The notes below the pieces were generated by a model. It had not been told where the DNA came from. It made no database searches and worked only from the letters and a program-made list of their open reading frames with translations. Below, piece by piece: positions 1 to 7,663 of a DNA stretch of 37,763 bases; position 1 is the first letter of the stretch, and each line of letters begins with the position of its first letter. Source of the stretch: Pseudomonadota bacterium (GTDB lineage Bacteria; Pseudomonadota; Alphaproteobacteria; Caulobacterales; Caulobacteraceae); contig JAEYWU010000058.1 of NCBI GenBank assembly GCA_023428785.1, positions 1 to 37,763 of the forward strand, read 5' to 3'. A program made the position numbers and the translations under genes.

Positions 1-1454
1 ACCCACAGGTGGACGATCCACCAGCGCCAGTACTCGACCATCGAGATGTGGGTGTGTTTGCCCCACATGAAGCCGGCCGCGTAGAACAGGCCGATAGCGA
101 TGGTCGACATGAACAGCACCGCCAGAACGGGCTTGCTGTCCGAGGGCGAGCGCAGCGCCGGCCACAGGGCGCGGCCGACCAGCACCAGCCACAGCATCAG
201 GCCCACGAACAGCAGGATCTGCCAGAAGCGGCCGAGATCGACGTACTCCCAGCCCTGATGGCCGAACCAGAAGTTGGTGTGGATGTCGAAGACCTGCTGG
301 ACGCCGAGCCATTCGCCGGCCATCGAGCCGAGGACGACGACGACCAGCGCGACCCACAGGATGTTGACGCCCAGCTTCTGAAAGCGGGGTTCCTTCCCGG
401 AGATCATCGGGGCGATGTAGAGGCCCGTGGCCAGCCAGGCGGTGGCGATCCAGAAGACAGCCAGCTGGGTGTGCCAGGTCCGGGTCACCGCGTACGGCAG
501 CCAGTCCGACAGCGGGAAGCCGTAGAAGTCTTGGCCCTCGACCGCATAGTGGGCGGTCATGGCGCCGAGGCCGATCTGCAGCAGGAACAGTGCGATCACG
601 GTCAGGAAGTACTTGCCCGTCGCCTTCATCGAGGGCGTGGGCTTGAGGCTGAAGAGGGGATCGGTCGCCGGCGCGGCGTGCGGCGCCTCGTGCTTGGACT
701 TGGCGTGCCACAGGATCAGGGCGGCGACGCCGAAGATCAGCAGCAGGATGCTGGCCGCCGACCAGAACATGTTGGCCGAGCTCGGGACGTTTTCGATCAG
801 CGGCTCATGCGGCCAGTTGGAGGTGTAGGTGACGTCGTCGCCGGGACGGTTGGTCCCCGCGGCCCAGCCGGACCACCACCAGAAGGACGCGATGTCCGAG
901 CGCCGGGCGGCGTCCGGGACCGGGTTCTCGGCGATGGCGTACTGCTCGCGCAGCTCGGCCAGGCCCGCGTCGTCCCCGAGCAGACCCTCGTAGTGGGCGC
1001 GCACCTCGGCCATGGCGGCGGCGCGGTCGTCGGAGACCGTGATCGTGCCGGTGGCCGCATCATAGGTGTTGGTGCGGAACTCAGTCTTCAGCCGGCTCTC
1101 GAGCGCGGCCTGGCGCGCGTCGTCCAGCTCGGCGTAGGGAACGCCGAAGTCGCGCCGCGCCCAGATGTCGAGCGTGGCGACAAGTTCGCGGTGGAGCTGG
1201 TCAGCCGACCAGTCCGGGGCGACATAGCCGCCGTGGCCCCAGACCGAGCCGACCTGCTGGCCGCCCATGGATTGCCAGGCGAGCTGGCCGTCCTGAATGT
1301 CCTGGCGGGTGAGCAGCACCTCGCCGGACGCGCTGACGACGCGATCGGGGATCGGCGGCGCCTGCCTGTGTATCTCGCGTCCCATCAGCCCCAGGACGGC
1401 GAACGAGGTCGCCATGATCAGGGCGAGGACGATCCAAAGTCTCTTGGTTGTCAT
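1..1454 (-). CDS. norB: Quinol-dependent nitric oxide reductase, copy 1 (C-terminus beyond window)
   Basis: Membrane haem-copper-family enzyme that reduces 2 NO to N2O using quinol electrons. About 484 codons are visible, reading off the window edge, so the C-terminal third is missing. The N-terminus has one membrane anchor followed by the roughly 200-residue periplasmic extension typical of qNor, with the WGHGGYVAPDWSADQLHRE stretch. The catalytic core then begins with the conserved RTWHTQLAVFWIATAW segment and reaches the VEYWRWWIVHLW helix at the edge. It is clearly homologous to the complete 762-residue protein at 16252-18540. The ATG at 1454 follows an AGGACAGAGAG ribosome-binding stretch. 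It lies downstream of hemN on the same strand, with an NnrR-type site 87 bp upstream (centre to start) in the 107-bp gap, so it is probably induced by NO independently of hemN. The family call is secure; the enzyme is partial only because of the window edge. Confidence 0.93.
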   Translation of the reverse strand, partial: MTTKRLWIVLALIMATSFAVLGLMGREIHRQAPPIPDRVVSASGEVLLTRQDIQDGQLAWQSMGGQQVGSVWGHGGYVAPDWSADQLHRELVATLDIWARRDFGVPYAELDDARQAALESRLKTEFRTNTYDAATGTITVSDDRAAAMAEVRAHYEGLLGDDAGLAELREQYAIAENPVPDAARRSDIASFWWWSGWAAGTNRPGDDVTYTSNWPHEPLIENVPSSANMFWSAASILLLIFGVAALILWHAKSKHEAPHAAPATDPLFSLKPTPSMKATGKYFLTVIALFLLQIGLGAMTAHYAVEGQDFYGFPLSDWLPYAVTRTWHTQLAVFWIATAWLATGLYIAPMISGKEPRFQKLGVNILWVALVVVVLGSMAGEWLGVQQVFDIHTNFWFGHQGWEYVDLGRFWQILLFVGLMLWLVLVGRALWPALRSPSDSKPVLAVLFMSTIAIGLFYAAGFMWGKHTHISMVEYWRWWIVHLW

Positions 1455-1534
1455 CTCTCTGTCCTCGGCCGTCGGAGACTCCCCCCCGTCGGCGTGTTTG
1501 AAGGTCTCCATGGCCGTCGCGCTTCGTGGTGACG

Positions 1535-1548
1535 TTGCGCCGGCGCAA
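1535..1548. promoter_or_regulatory. NnrR-type operator before norB copy 1
   Basis: The perfect palindrome TTGCGCCGGCGCAA fits the FNR-superfamily form TTGCG-N4-CGCAA known for NnrR, the NO-responsive activator of denitrification genes. Its centre is 87 bp before the norB start and it sits just after the hemN stop codon. Four further sites of the same design occur before other denitrification genes in the window. Confidence 0.8.
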
Positions 1549-1561
1549 ACTCCGGTCCGCC

Positions 1562-2956
1562 TCAGACCGCCCGCGTGTGGCGGCGACCTCCCTTTGACAG
1601 GTTGGCGTCGAAGCAGGCCGCGACGGTCCGCATCAGGCGTCGCGCCTGCTCGGGAACGACCACACGCCGGCCGTGCATGCGGCACAGACCCTCCCGTTCC
1701 AGCGCCTCCAGCTCAGGCAGGCATGCGTCGAGTGCTCCGGCAGGCGCGCCCGCGCCTGCGCAGACGGCGCCAAAATCGACAGCGAGGTCGCACATCAGGC
1801 GTTCGATGACTGCGGCGCGCAGTTCGTCGTCCGCCGTGACAGCCAGCCGGCGCGCGACGGGAAGGGAGCCGGCCTCTACGGCGCGGCCCCAGTGGTGAGT
1901 CTGGACCTCGTTCTGAACAAACCCCCCACCCAGCCGACCGATGCTCGAAGGGCCGATCGGCACCATCACCGGCGCGGGGTCGTCCGTGTAGCCCTGGAAG
2001 TTGCGGCGCAGCCGACCTTCGCGCTGTGCGATGACAAGCGGGTCTCCCGGCAGGGCGTAGTGATCGAGGCCTACCCGGACGTAGCCCGCCGCGACGAGCA
2101 CCTCGTCGGCTGCCTCCGCCTGGTCCCAGCGGCCCTGCGCGTCGGCGAGATCCTCGTCGCGGATCATGACCTGGTGCTTCTTCATCCAGGGCACGTGGGC
2201 GTAGCCGAAGACGGCGACCCGATCGGGTCGCAGCGTCAACGCCTGGCGCACGCTGGAAGCGACATTGTCGGGCGTCTGGCCGGGCAGGCCGTACATCAGG
2301 TCGAAGTTGATCGCGCGCACACCGGCCCAGCGCAGCCGCTCGGTCACGGTGGCGACTCGGTCGAAGGGCTGGATGCGATTGACCTTGCGTTGCACCTCGT
2401 CATCGAGCGTCTGGACGCCCAGGCTGACCCGGTTGACCCCGGCGGCCGCAGCGGCGTCGATGAATTCCGGCGTCAGGAGACCGGGATCAAGCTCGGCGGC
2501 GATCTCGGCGTCGGGCCGAACGGCGAAGCGGACCTTCAGCAGCCCGACCAGTTCGGCGAAGTGGGCCGGGGCCAGGGCGTTCGGGCTGCCGCCGCCGAAA
2601 TGCAGGTGCTGGGTCCCGGCGTGGTCCGGCAGGGCGTCCGACCACAGATCCGCCTCCAGCTTCAGCGTCTCGAAGAAGCTCCGGACCCGGTCGTACTCAT
2701 GGAAGACGCTGGTGTGGCAACCGCAGTACCAGCACAGGCGCTTGCAGAAGGGCACGTGGACGTAGACGGAAAGGGCCTGATCCGGACGCACCTCGGACAG
2801 CCAGAGGCGAGCTTCGGACGCGTCGTCAGAAGGCTCGAAGGCCAGGGCGGTGGGATAGCTGGTGTAGCGGGGCAACGTCCGGCCTGCCTGGGCCAGCCAT
2901 GCTGGTGGCATGCCGGTTGAAGCCGCTGAAACCCGCGCCGCGAAGGACACCGTCAT
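1562..2956 (-). CDS. hemN: Oxygen-independent coproporphyrinogen III oxidase
   Basis: Radical-SAM enzyme that decarboxylates coproporphyrinogen III to protoporphyrinogen IX without O2, keeping haem synthesis running during anaerobic respiration. The SAM-type 4Fe-4S motif is CKRLCWYC (Cys71, Cys75, Cys78) followed by GC, as in true HemN rather than the HemW-like paralogues. It is preceded by the PRYTSYPTA segment, another HemN hallmark. The GGGSPNALAP loop is the SAM-binding glycine motif. At 464 aa it is the usual HemN length. The ATG at 2956 follows GGAGGGCTGAGG. It is transcribed away from fixL and towards norB copy 1, which fits a haem supply role for NOR and the other haem proteins. I see no clear NnrR box in its own 120-bp upstream gap, which also carries the fixL promoter. 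Confidence 0.95.
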   Translation of the reverse strand: MTVSFAARVSAASTGMPPAWLAQAGRTLPRYTSYPTALAFEPSDDASEARLWLSEVRPDQALSVYVHVPFCKRLCWYCGCHTSVFHEYDRVRSFFETLKLEADLWSDALPDHAGTQHLHFGGGSPNALAPAHFAELVGLLKVRFAVRPDAEIAAELDPGLLTPEFIDAAAAAGVNRVSLGVQTLDDEVQRKVNRIQPFDRVATVTERLRWAGVRAINFDLMYGLPGQTPDNVASSVRQALTLRPDRVAVFGYAHVPWMKKHQVMIRDEDLADAQGRWDQAEAADEVLVAAGYVRVGLDHYALPGDPLVIAQREGRLRRNFQGYTDDPAPVMVPIGPSSIGRLGGGFVQNEVQTHHWGRAVEAGSLPVARRLAVTADDELRAAVIERLMCDLAVDFGAVCAGAGAPAGALDACLPELEALEREGLCRMHGRRVVVPEQARRLMRTVAACFDANLSKGGRRHTRAV

Positions 2957-3052
2957 ATTGCCTCAGCCCTCCAACCGTGAAACGGGAGAGCCCTCGGCCC
3001 CCGGATCGTGGGGTACCGGGCAGGCGGCGCGAGGCATATTTGGGTCTTTCCC

Positions 3053-3068
3053 TTACGCAATTCCCCGG
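3053..3068. promoter_or_regulatory. Possible FixJ-type site upstream of fixL
   Basis: TTACGCAATTCCCCGG resembles three other TACG...ATTCC sequences in this window (6321, 13060, 30075), a pattern reminiscent of FixJ-bound promoters. It overlaps the region just before the fixL Shine-Dalgarno sequence. It could equally serve the divergent hemN. Weak evidence. Confidence 0.25.
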
Positions 3069-3076
3069 AGGGTTCG

Positions 3077-4579
3077 GTGACAGGTCTCGCTGACGCGCCG
3101 CGGCTTTGGGCCTGGCTGTTTGCTGAGCGCCGTCCCGTCGCCGCCTACGCCATCGCTGTGCTCGGGGTCGTCGGCGCGCTCGCGGTGCGTCTCGCCCTGA
3201 TGCCGCTCCTGGGCGAGCGGGTGGCCTTCCTGCTCTTCGTGCCGGCGGTCGTGGCCGCCGCCGCCCTCGGCGGCCTTGGGCCGGGCGCGCTCGCCTCGGT
3301 GCTGGGCGCGGCGGGTGGGCTGTTCATCACCTGGTCGGTGCAGAATACGGGCGACCTGGCCAGCGCCGCGGCCTTCCTGGTGATCGGTCTCGGCATCGGC
3401 GCGGGGGGCGAGATGTTCCAGTCGATGCGTTCGCACGCGACCGCGGTGAACGCCGACCTGCGTTCGCGCGAGGCCCATCTCCGGTCGATCCTGGCGACGG
3501 TGCCCGACGCCATGGTGGTGATCGACAAGCAGGGGATCATGCACTCCTTCAGCCACGCGGCCGAACGCCTGTTCGGATGGACCGCCGCCGAGGCGATCGG
3601 CCAGAACGTGAGCATCCTGATGCCCTCCCCTTACCGCGAGGCCCATGACGGATATCTCGAGCGGTATCTGCGAACCGGCGAGCGCCGCATCATCGGCATT
3701 GGGCGGGTCGTGGTGGGCGAGCGCCGTGACGGCTCGACCTTCCCGATGGAACTCTCCGTCGGCGAGATGGAATCCGGCGAGGAGCAGTTCTTCACCGGCT
3801 TCGTCCGCGACCTGAGCGAGCGGCAGCAGACCGAGGCGCGCCTGCAGGAACTGCAGACCGAACTCGTTCACATCTCGCGCCTCACCGCCCTGGGCGAGAT
3901 GGCCTCCGCCCTCGCCCACGAACTCAACCAGCCGCTGTCCGCCGTTGCGAACTACCTCAAGGGATCCGCCCGGTTGCTGCAACGCGAGGACGTCCCGCGC
4001 GAGACGCTCAAGGAGGCGGTGGAACTGGCGGCCGAACAGGCGTTGAGGGCCGGCGACATCATTCGCCGGCTACGCGATTTCGTGGCTCGAGGCGAAACCG
4101 AGCGGAGGGTCGAAAGCCTGCCCAAGATGATCGAGGAGGCCGGCGCCCTGGCCCTGGTCGGCGCCAAGGAACACGGCGTCCGGGTCAACTTCCGGTTCGA
4201 TCCCACCGTCGATCTGGTGCTGGCCGACCGGGTGCAGATCCAGCAGGTGGCGCTCAATCTGATCCGCAACGCCATCGAGGCCATGGAAGAGTCGCCTCGC
4301 AAGGCGCTCGACATCCGCATCGCGAACTCCGGCCCGCACGAAGCCACGGTGTCGGTCGCGGACACGGGCCATGGCCTGACGCCGGCGGCCGCGGAACAGC
4401 TCTTCCAGCCCTTCTTCACGACCAAGAGGACCGGGATGGGGGTTGGCCTGTCGATCTCGCGCACGATAATCGAGGCTCACGGAGGCCGAATCTGGGCTGA
4501 GTCCAACCCGGGCGGAGGCACGCGTTTTTGCTTCACGCTGAACACGGTGGACGCCAAGGAGCTTGAAGATGTCGACTGA
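3077..4579 (+). CDS. fixL: Oxygen-sensing haem-PAS histidine kinase FixL
   Basis: Membrane sensor kinase that autophosphorylates when its PAS haem loses O2, then phosphorylates FixJ. The first 110 residues are hydrophobic with several membrane segments. The PAS domain (about 130-250) contains MPSPYREAHDGYL with the expected proximal haem ligand His190, and IIGIGR with Arg210. The 20-residue spacing equals that of His200/Arg220 in Bradyrhizobium FixL. The HisKA domain has phospho-acceptor His281 in LAHELNQP, and the ATPase domain has N and G boxes including TGMGVGLSISR. The GTG at 3077 is chosen because CCGGAGGG lies 5-6 bases upstream, giving 500 aa; an in-frame start upstream at 3008 lacks this signal. 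It overlaps fixJ by 11 nt, so the two are co-translated. Haem binding is inferred from the conserved residues but is very likely. Confidence 0.95.
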   Translation: MTGLADAPRLWAWLFAERRPVAAYAIAVLGVVGALAVRLALMPLLGERVAFLLFVPAVVAAAALGGLGPGALASVLGAAGGLFITWSVQNTGDLASAAAFLVIGLGIGAGGEMFQSMRSHATAVNADLRSREAHLRSILATVPDAMVVIDKQGIMHSFSHAAERLFGWTAAEAIGQNVSILMPSPYREAHDGYLERYLRTGERRIIGIGRVVVGERRDGSTFPMELSVGEMESGEEQFFTGFVRDLSERQQTEARLQELQTELVHISRLTALGEMASALAHELNQPLSAVANYLKGSARLLQREDVPRETLKEAVELAAEQALRAGDIIRRLRDFVARGETERRVESLPKMIEEAGALALVGAKEHGVRVNFRFDPTVDLVLADRVQIQQVALNLIRNAIEAMEESPRKALDIRIANSGPHEATVSVADTGHGLTPAAAEQLFQPFFTTKRTGMGVGLSISRTIIEAHGGRIWAESNPGGGTRFCFTLNTVDAKELEDVD

Positions 4580-5180
4580 AGGCATGGTTCATGTCGTCGA
4601 TGACGACGCCGCGGTCCGTAACTCCCTCCGGTTCCTGCTCAAGAGCGCCGGTCTGGAAGCTGCGACCTACGCCTCGGCTCCCGAACTGCTCAGCGAAGCC
4701 ACCGGGCTGGCGCCCGGATGCATCGTGACCGATGTCCGCATGCCCGAGATGAACGGCATCGAGATGGTGCGCCGCCTGAAGGAGCTCGACGTGCGCCACC
4801 CGATCATCGTGATGACTGGCCACGCTGACGTGCCGCTCGCCATCGAGGCGTTGCGGGCCGGAGTGTCGGACTTCATTGAAAAGCCGCTTGACGACGAGGC
4901 CTTCCTGACCTCGGTCCGTTCGGCGCTCGATCAGTTCGCCGCGACGTCCGTCGAGGACGCTGCGGCGGATGAGATCCGCGCGCGCCTCGGCCAGTTGTCG
5001 CACCGCGAGGGCCAGGTCCTTGAGGCGCTCGTGGAAGGCAAGGCGAACAAGGTCATCGCCCACGACCTAGGCATCAGCCCCCGTACGGTCGAGGTCTATC
5101 GCGCCAACGTGATGACCAAGATGGAGGCCCGCAGCCTGTCCGAACTGGTCCGCATGCGCCTTGTGGTCGGACGCAGCTAG
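4569..5180 (+). CDS. fixJ: Two-component response regulator FixJ
   Basis: Transcriptional activator phosphorylated by FixL at low O2. It has a receiver domain (about 7-120) with the acidic cluster DDD at 11-13, phospho-acceptor Asp55 in VTDVRMPEMNG, Thr in VMTGHAD and Lys in FIEKP. A LuxR/NarL-type helix-turn-helix (about 140-200) carries the classical KVIAHDLGISPRTVEVYRANVMTKM. At 203 aa it is standard for FixJ. The ATG at 4569 is selected over a TTG at 4563 because AAGGAG sits seven bases before it. It overlaps the end of fixL. Its stop overlaps the stop of the convergent receiver gene, so the two converging transcripts share a CTAG. Likely targets are the fixK-like gene and promoters bearing TACG...ATTCC sequences. 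Confidence 0.95.
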   Translation: MSTEGMVHVVDDDAAVRNSLRFLLKSAGLEAATYASAPELLSEATGLAPGCIVTDVRMPEMNGIEMVRRLKELDVRHPIIVMTGHADVPLAIEALRAGVSDFIEKPLDDEAFLTSVRSALDQFAATSVEDAAADEIRARLGQLSHREGQVLEALVEGKANKVIAHDLGISPRTVEVYRANVMTKMEARSLSELVRMRLVVGRS

Positions 5181-5569
5181 GCCGTGCCAAGCGCCCGTTT
5201 GACCGAGTCCAGCAGCGCGTCAGTGAGCAACGGCTTTTCGACTATGGGGGCACCCGCCTCCTCCGCCTGCTGACGCAGAAGGCGCTTCGGGTTCGAGGTG
5301 ATCAGTATGGCCGGTGCGGTGACCCCGTCCTCGCGCAACCGGGCCAACAGATGCAGCCCGTCCATGTCGGGGAGCTGATAGTCCAGGATCAGGCACCCCG
5401 CCTCCGACAGGCCAGGACTGTCCAGCAGATGCGCCGCGTCCGGGAAGGCGCTGACGTGCAGCCCCTCCAGCCCGAATGAAAACTCGATGGCGCGGGTCAC
5501 CGCGGGGTCGTCATCCACGAGGATGACGCGTGCGGGCGACGGCGGCGGCGGGTGTGGAGCGACCATCAT
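5177..5569 (-). CDS. Single-domain response regulator, FixT-like by position
   Basis: A stand-alone receiver domain of 130 aa with no output domain. It carries LVDDDPAVTRA (acidic pocket), LILDYQLPDMDG (phospho-Asp), ITSNP and VEKPL. The ATG overlaps the stop of the FixK-like gene (ATGA), so translation is coupled to it. In Sinorhizobium and Caulobacter a small protein, FixT, is produced under FixK control and inhibits the FixL kinase; this gene sits where such a feedback protein would be. Caulobacter FixT is described as having several conserved cysteines, whereas this protein has only one (in EAGC), so it may be a cysteine-poor variant or an unrelated receiver. Its N-terminus is proline-rich (APHPPPPSPAR). 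The receiver fold is certain; the FixT role is inference. Confidence 0.8.
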   Translation of the reverse strand: MMVAPHPPPPSPARVILVDDDPAVTRAIEFSFGLEGLHVSAFPDAAHLLDSPGLSEAGCLILDYQLPDMDGLHLLARLREDGVTAPAILITSNPKRLLRQQAEEAGAPIVEKPLLTDALLDSVKRALGTA

Positions 5570-6249
5570 TGCAGCAGATCCTCAAGTCGCTGGCGGCAAA
5601 GCAGCCTGACCTGGCGGCTCGAGCGAGCCTCTATCATCCCGTCGGCCTCGAGCAGCGACAGGGTGCGGGAGACTGTGTGAATGGTCAGGCCGAGATAGTC
5701 CGCCATGTCCTGGCGTGTCATGGGGAGGTCGAAGACATCGGCCCGACCGGTCCGACGGGAGACGTCGAGCAGCAGGGCCGCAACGCGTTCGAGCGCGCCG
5801 TGCCGGGCCAGCACGAGGGCATGTTCCTCGCTTCTGTGAAAGGCCCGGATGGAAACCTGCCAAAGAGCGCGCCCGAGGGCCGCGTCACTTGCGGCGAGGT
5901 CGGACAGTTCGCTGCGACGCATGGCCTCCAGGGCCGTGTCGCTCAGACAGACCGCGGTCGCTCCATGTTCGACACCGGCCTCCAACCCAAGATAGTCGCC
6001 GGGCAGATGGAAGCTCATCACCTGGCGCCGGCCGTCCGCGAACAGGCGATAGCTCGCCACGGCGCCGGAGCGGATTCGATAGACCCGATAACTCGGCTCG
6101 CCCTGCCGGAACAGTTCGCGGCCCGCGGGATGGAGCAGAAGCGCGGCGTCCTCGTCGAACGCGTCGCACAGCGCGCAGGCGTCAGGCGTCGGCCGGGGAA
6201 AGGCCTGGCCCGACTGGCGGGTCACGAGATCGAGGCTGTGGAGACCCAT
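5566..6249 (-). CDS. CRP/FNR-family activator, FixK/FnrN-like
   Basis: Transcription factor of the FNR superfamily, 227 aa when started at the ATG at 6249, which has AAGGAG ten bases upstream; a longer reading to 6366 adds an atypical extension. It has a cyclic-nucleotide-binding-like beta-roll (about 33-125), a dimerisation helix, and a C-terminal winged helix with TRQDMADYLGLTIHTVSRT (178-196). The N-terminus has CALC (Cys25, Cys28) and there is a distal Cys101. That is one fewer cysteine than the four ligands of E. coli FNR, so a standard 4Fe-4S sensor is doubtful. The recognition helix has His-x2-Ser-Arg where FNR has Glu-x2-Ser-Arg. It sits beside fixLJ and diverges from the NnrR-like gene, the usual place of FixK in the low-oxygen cascade. 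The exact subfamily (FixK, FnrN or AadR) cannot be fixed by eye. Confidence 0.88.
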   Translation of the reverse strand: MGLHSLDLVTRQSGQAFPRPTPDACALCDAFDEDAALLLHPAGRELFRQGEPSYRVYRIRSGAVASYRLFADGRRQVMSFHLPGDYLGLEAGVEHGATAVCLSDTALEAMRRSELSDLAASDAALGRALWQVSIRAFHRSEEHALVLARHGALERVAALLLDVSRRTGRADVFDLPMTRQDMADYLGLTIHTVSRTLSLLEADGMIEARSSRQVRLLCRQRLEDLLQ

Positions 6250-6320
6250 GACGGCGTCGCTCCTTCTGGACGCCCAAAAACTACGGGCCCCAAGAAGGCC
6301 GCGACACCTAGGTTTGATAC

Positions 6321-6338
6321 CTACGGGATTTCCCTGAG
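6321..6338. promoter_or_regulatory. Possible FixJ-type site between fixK-like and nnrR-like genes
   Basis: CTACGGGATTTCCCTGAG lies in the 146-bp divergent intergenic region. It resembles other TACG...ATTCC sequences here and the general look of FixJ target promoters. Position fits control of the FixK-like gene by FixJ. The assignment is tentative because the TACGTA core is imperfect. Confidence 0.35.
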
Positions 6339-6395
6339 TTGGTTTCGCGGGTGGCAGGGCGGACACCTACAGGCTCCGTCCATGTTGGTAGACTC

Positions 6396-7085
6396 ATGCC
6401 GCTTTCAGACGTCGCCGCTTTACAGCGGGCCGAGATGTTCGAGGGGCTCAGCAACGAACAGTTGCTCGATGTCGCGAGCGCCGGCCTTGTCCGTCAGCTT
6501 ACGCCGGCCCAACGCATCTTCTCTCAGGGCGATCCAGGACACAGCTGTCACAGCCTGCTTACCGGACGCGTGAAGATCCTTCAGACACTCCCCGACGGCT
6601 CCCAGTCCGTTCTGCGTTTCATCGGTCCCGGGGAGATGTATGGAACGGTTGCCGCCCTCATGGACCAACCCTTCCCCGCAGACGCGATCGCGGTGACGGA
6701 CTCCACCGAGATTCGCTGGTCAGTGTCCGCCTTCCGCGACCTGATGCGACGTCACCCCGAGATTGGAGTGCGCTCGACGGCGTCCGCAGGACTGCGTCTC
6801 TTCGACCTTCAAAACCGCGTCGGGGGCATGACGACCGAGCGTGTCGAACAGAGGATCGCCAAGGCCATCCTCCGACTGGCGCGTCAAGCCGGCCGGCCCG
6901 TGACCGGCGGCGTGGAGATCGACTTCCCGATCACCCGGCAGGACCTCGCCGAGATGACCGGCTCGACCCTGCACACGGTCAGTCGGACGCTGGCGGCATG
7001 GGATCAGTCGGGGGTCACCGCCAGCCGGCGGCGCGGCGTGATCGTGCGGGACCTCGCCGAACTGGAGCGCCTCGCCCATTCCTGA
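6396..7085 (+). CDS. nnrR: CRP/FNR-family regulator, NnrR-like (NO-responsive)
   Basis: 229-aa FNR-superfamily regulator. It has a beta-roll sensory domain with FSQGDPGHSCHSLLTGRVK and IGPGEMYG, a long dimer helix near 145-165, and a helix-turn-helix TRQDLAEMTGSTLHTVSRTL (180-199). The MTG-TLHTVSRTL recognition helix is characteristic of NnrR-type regulators of denitrification, which bind TTGCG-N4-CGCAA. Five matching sites occur within this window. Only one cysteine (Cys51) is present, so it has no FNR-type iron-sulphur cluster; NnrR proteins are thought to sense NO, probably through haem. Start ATG at 6396 has only a weak ribosome-binding site (GGTAGA). It diverges from the FixK-like gene and converges on pseudoazurin across a strong terminator. 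Regulator family is sure; the NnrR name rests on the helix and the site set. Confidence 0.87.
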   Translation: MPLSDVAALQRAEMFEGLSNEQLLDVASAGLVRQLTPAQRIFSQGDPGHSCHSLLTGRVKILQTLPDGSQSVLRFIGPGEMYGTVAALMDQPFPADAIAVTDSTEIRWSVSAFRDLMRRHPEIGVRSTASAGLRLFDLQNRVGGMTTERVEQRIAKAILRLARQAGRPVTGGVEIDFPITRQDLAEMTGSTLHTVSRTLAAWDQSGVTASRRRGVIVRDLAELERLAHS

Positions 7086-7093
7086 ATTGCGAA

Positions 7094-7122
7094 GGGCCCG
7101 GGAGGATGGTCCTCCCGGGCCC
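7094..7122. terminator. Strong bidirectional hairpin between nnrR and pseudoazurin
   Basis: GGGCCCGGGAGGA and its exact complement flank a TGG loop, giving a perfect 13-bp stem. It lies between two converging genes (stops at 7085 and 7143). There is no long T-run on either side, but the stem is extremely stable and the placement fits a shared terminator. Confidence 0.8.
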
Positions 7123-7142
7123 TCGCCCCAGGCCGAGCTGGT

Positions 7143-7589
7143 TTACAGACGGCCAAACATCGCCGAGAAGCGGCTGCGGGCGAGCCCCGGGGCCCGGCCT
7201 GCGGCGGCCGGGGCGGCGGCCAGGTTCGGGCCGCCGTCGCCGACCACCACCAGACCGACCATGCCCATCCCGTAGTGCGGCGCGCACTTGACGCCATAGA
7301 CGCCCGGCGCGGTGACCCGCAGGACATACTCGCGGCCCATTGCGCCGCGGGTGACGGCCACGCCGGCGGGCAGCATGCCGGCGATGGTTTCGGCGTTGTG
7401 TCCGGGATTGGTCGGCACGTAGCGGATGGTGTCGCCCACGCGGGCCCGGACCACGGCCGGGACGAAGACCATGTTTCCGCCTTCGCCACGATTCAGCATC
7501 TGGACGGTGTGTTCGGCGGCGACCGCCTCGCCCGCCATGGCGAGCGCCGCGCCGGCTGCGGCCAGGGTGAGAAGGGTGCGTCTCAGCAT
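7143..7589 (-). CDS. Pseudoazurin, type 1 blue copper electron carrier
   Basis: Periplasmic cupredoxin that carries electrons to copper nitrite reductase. The start at 7589 gives a clean Sec signal peptide (RR, hydrophobic core, AVAAEH cleavage region) and has AAGGTAG upstream; the longer reading to 7634 adds a non-signal extension. Type 1 copper ligands are visible as His64 (PGHNAE), Cys102, His105 and Met110 (CAPHYGMGM). Their spacing of 38, 3 and 5 is exactly that of pseudoazurin. The C-terminus carries an Ala/Gly-rich extension (about 120-148) beyond the usual fold. An NnrR-type site lies 86 bp before the start, inside the 3' end of the upstream gene. It should be co-induced with nirK, which carries the identical 14-bp site. 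Confidence 0.93.
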   Translation of the reverse strand: MLRRTLLTLAAAGAALAMAGEAVAAEHTVQMLNRGEGGNMVFVPAVVRARVGDTIRYVPTNPGHNAETIAGMLPAGVAVTRGAMGREYVLRVTAPGVYGVKCAPHYGMGMVGLVVVGDGGPNLAAAPAAAGRAPGLARSRFSAMFGRL

Positions 7590-7663
7590 TGTCTTGCTAC
7601 CTTGATGAAAGCGGCGCGGCCCTTGCCGCGTCATGGGCGTCTTCTAGGACCGCCCGGCCCGCC

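Noticed and set aside
9..1532. Long plus-strand open frame across norB copy 1
   Set aside because: It is a high-G+C shadow with Arg/Asp/Gln-rich, low-hydrophobicity protein; the minus-strand reading is a recognisable NO reductase.
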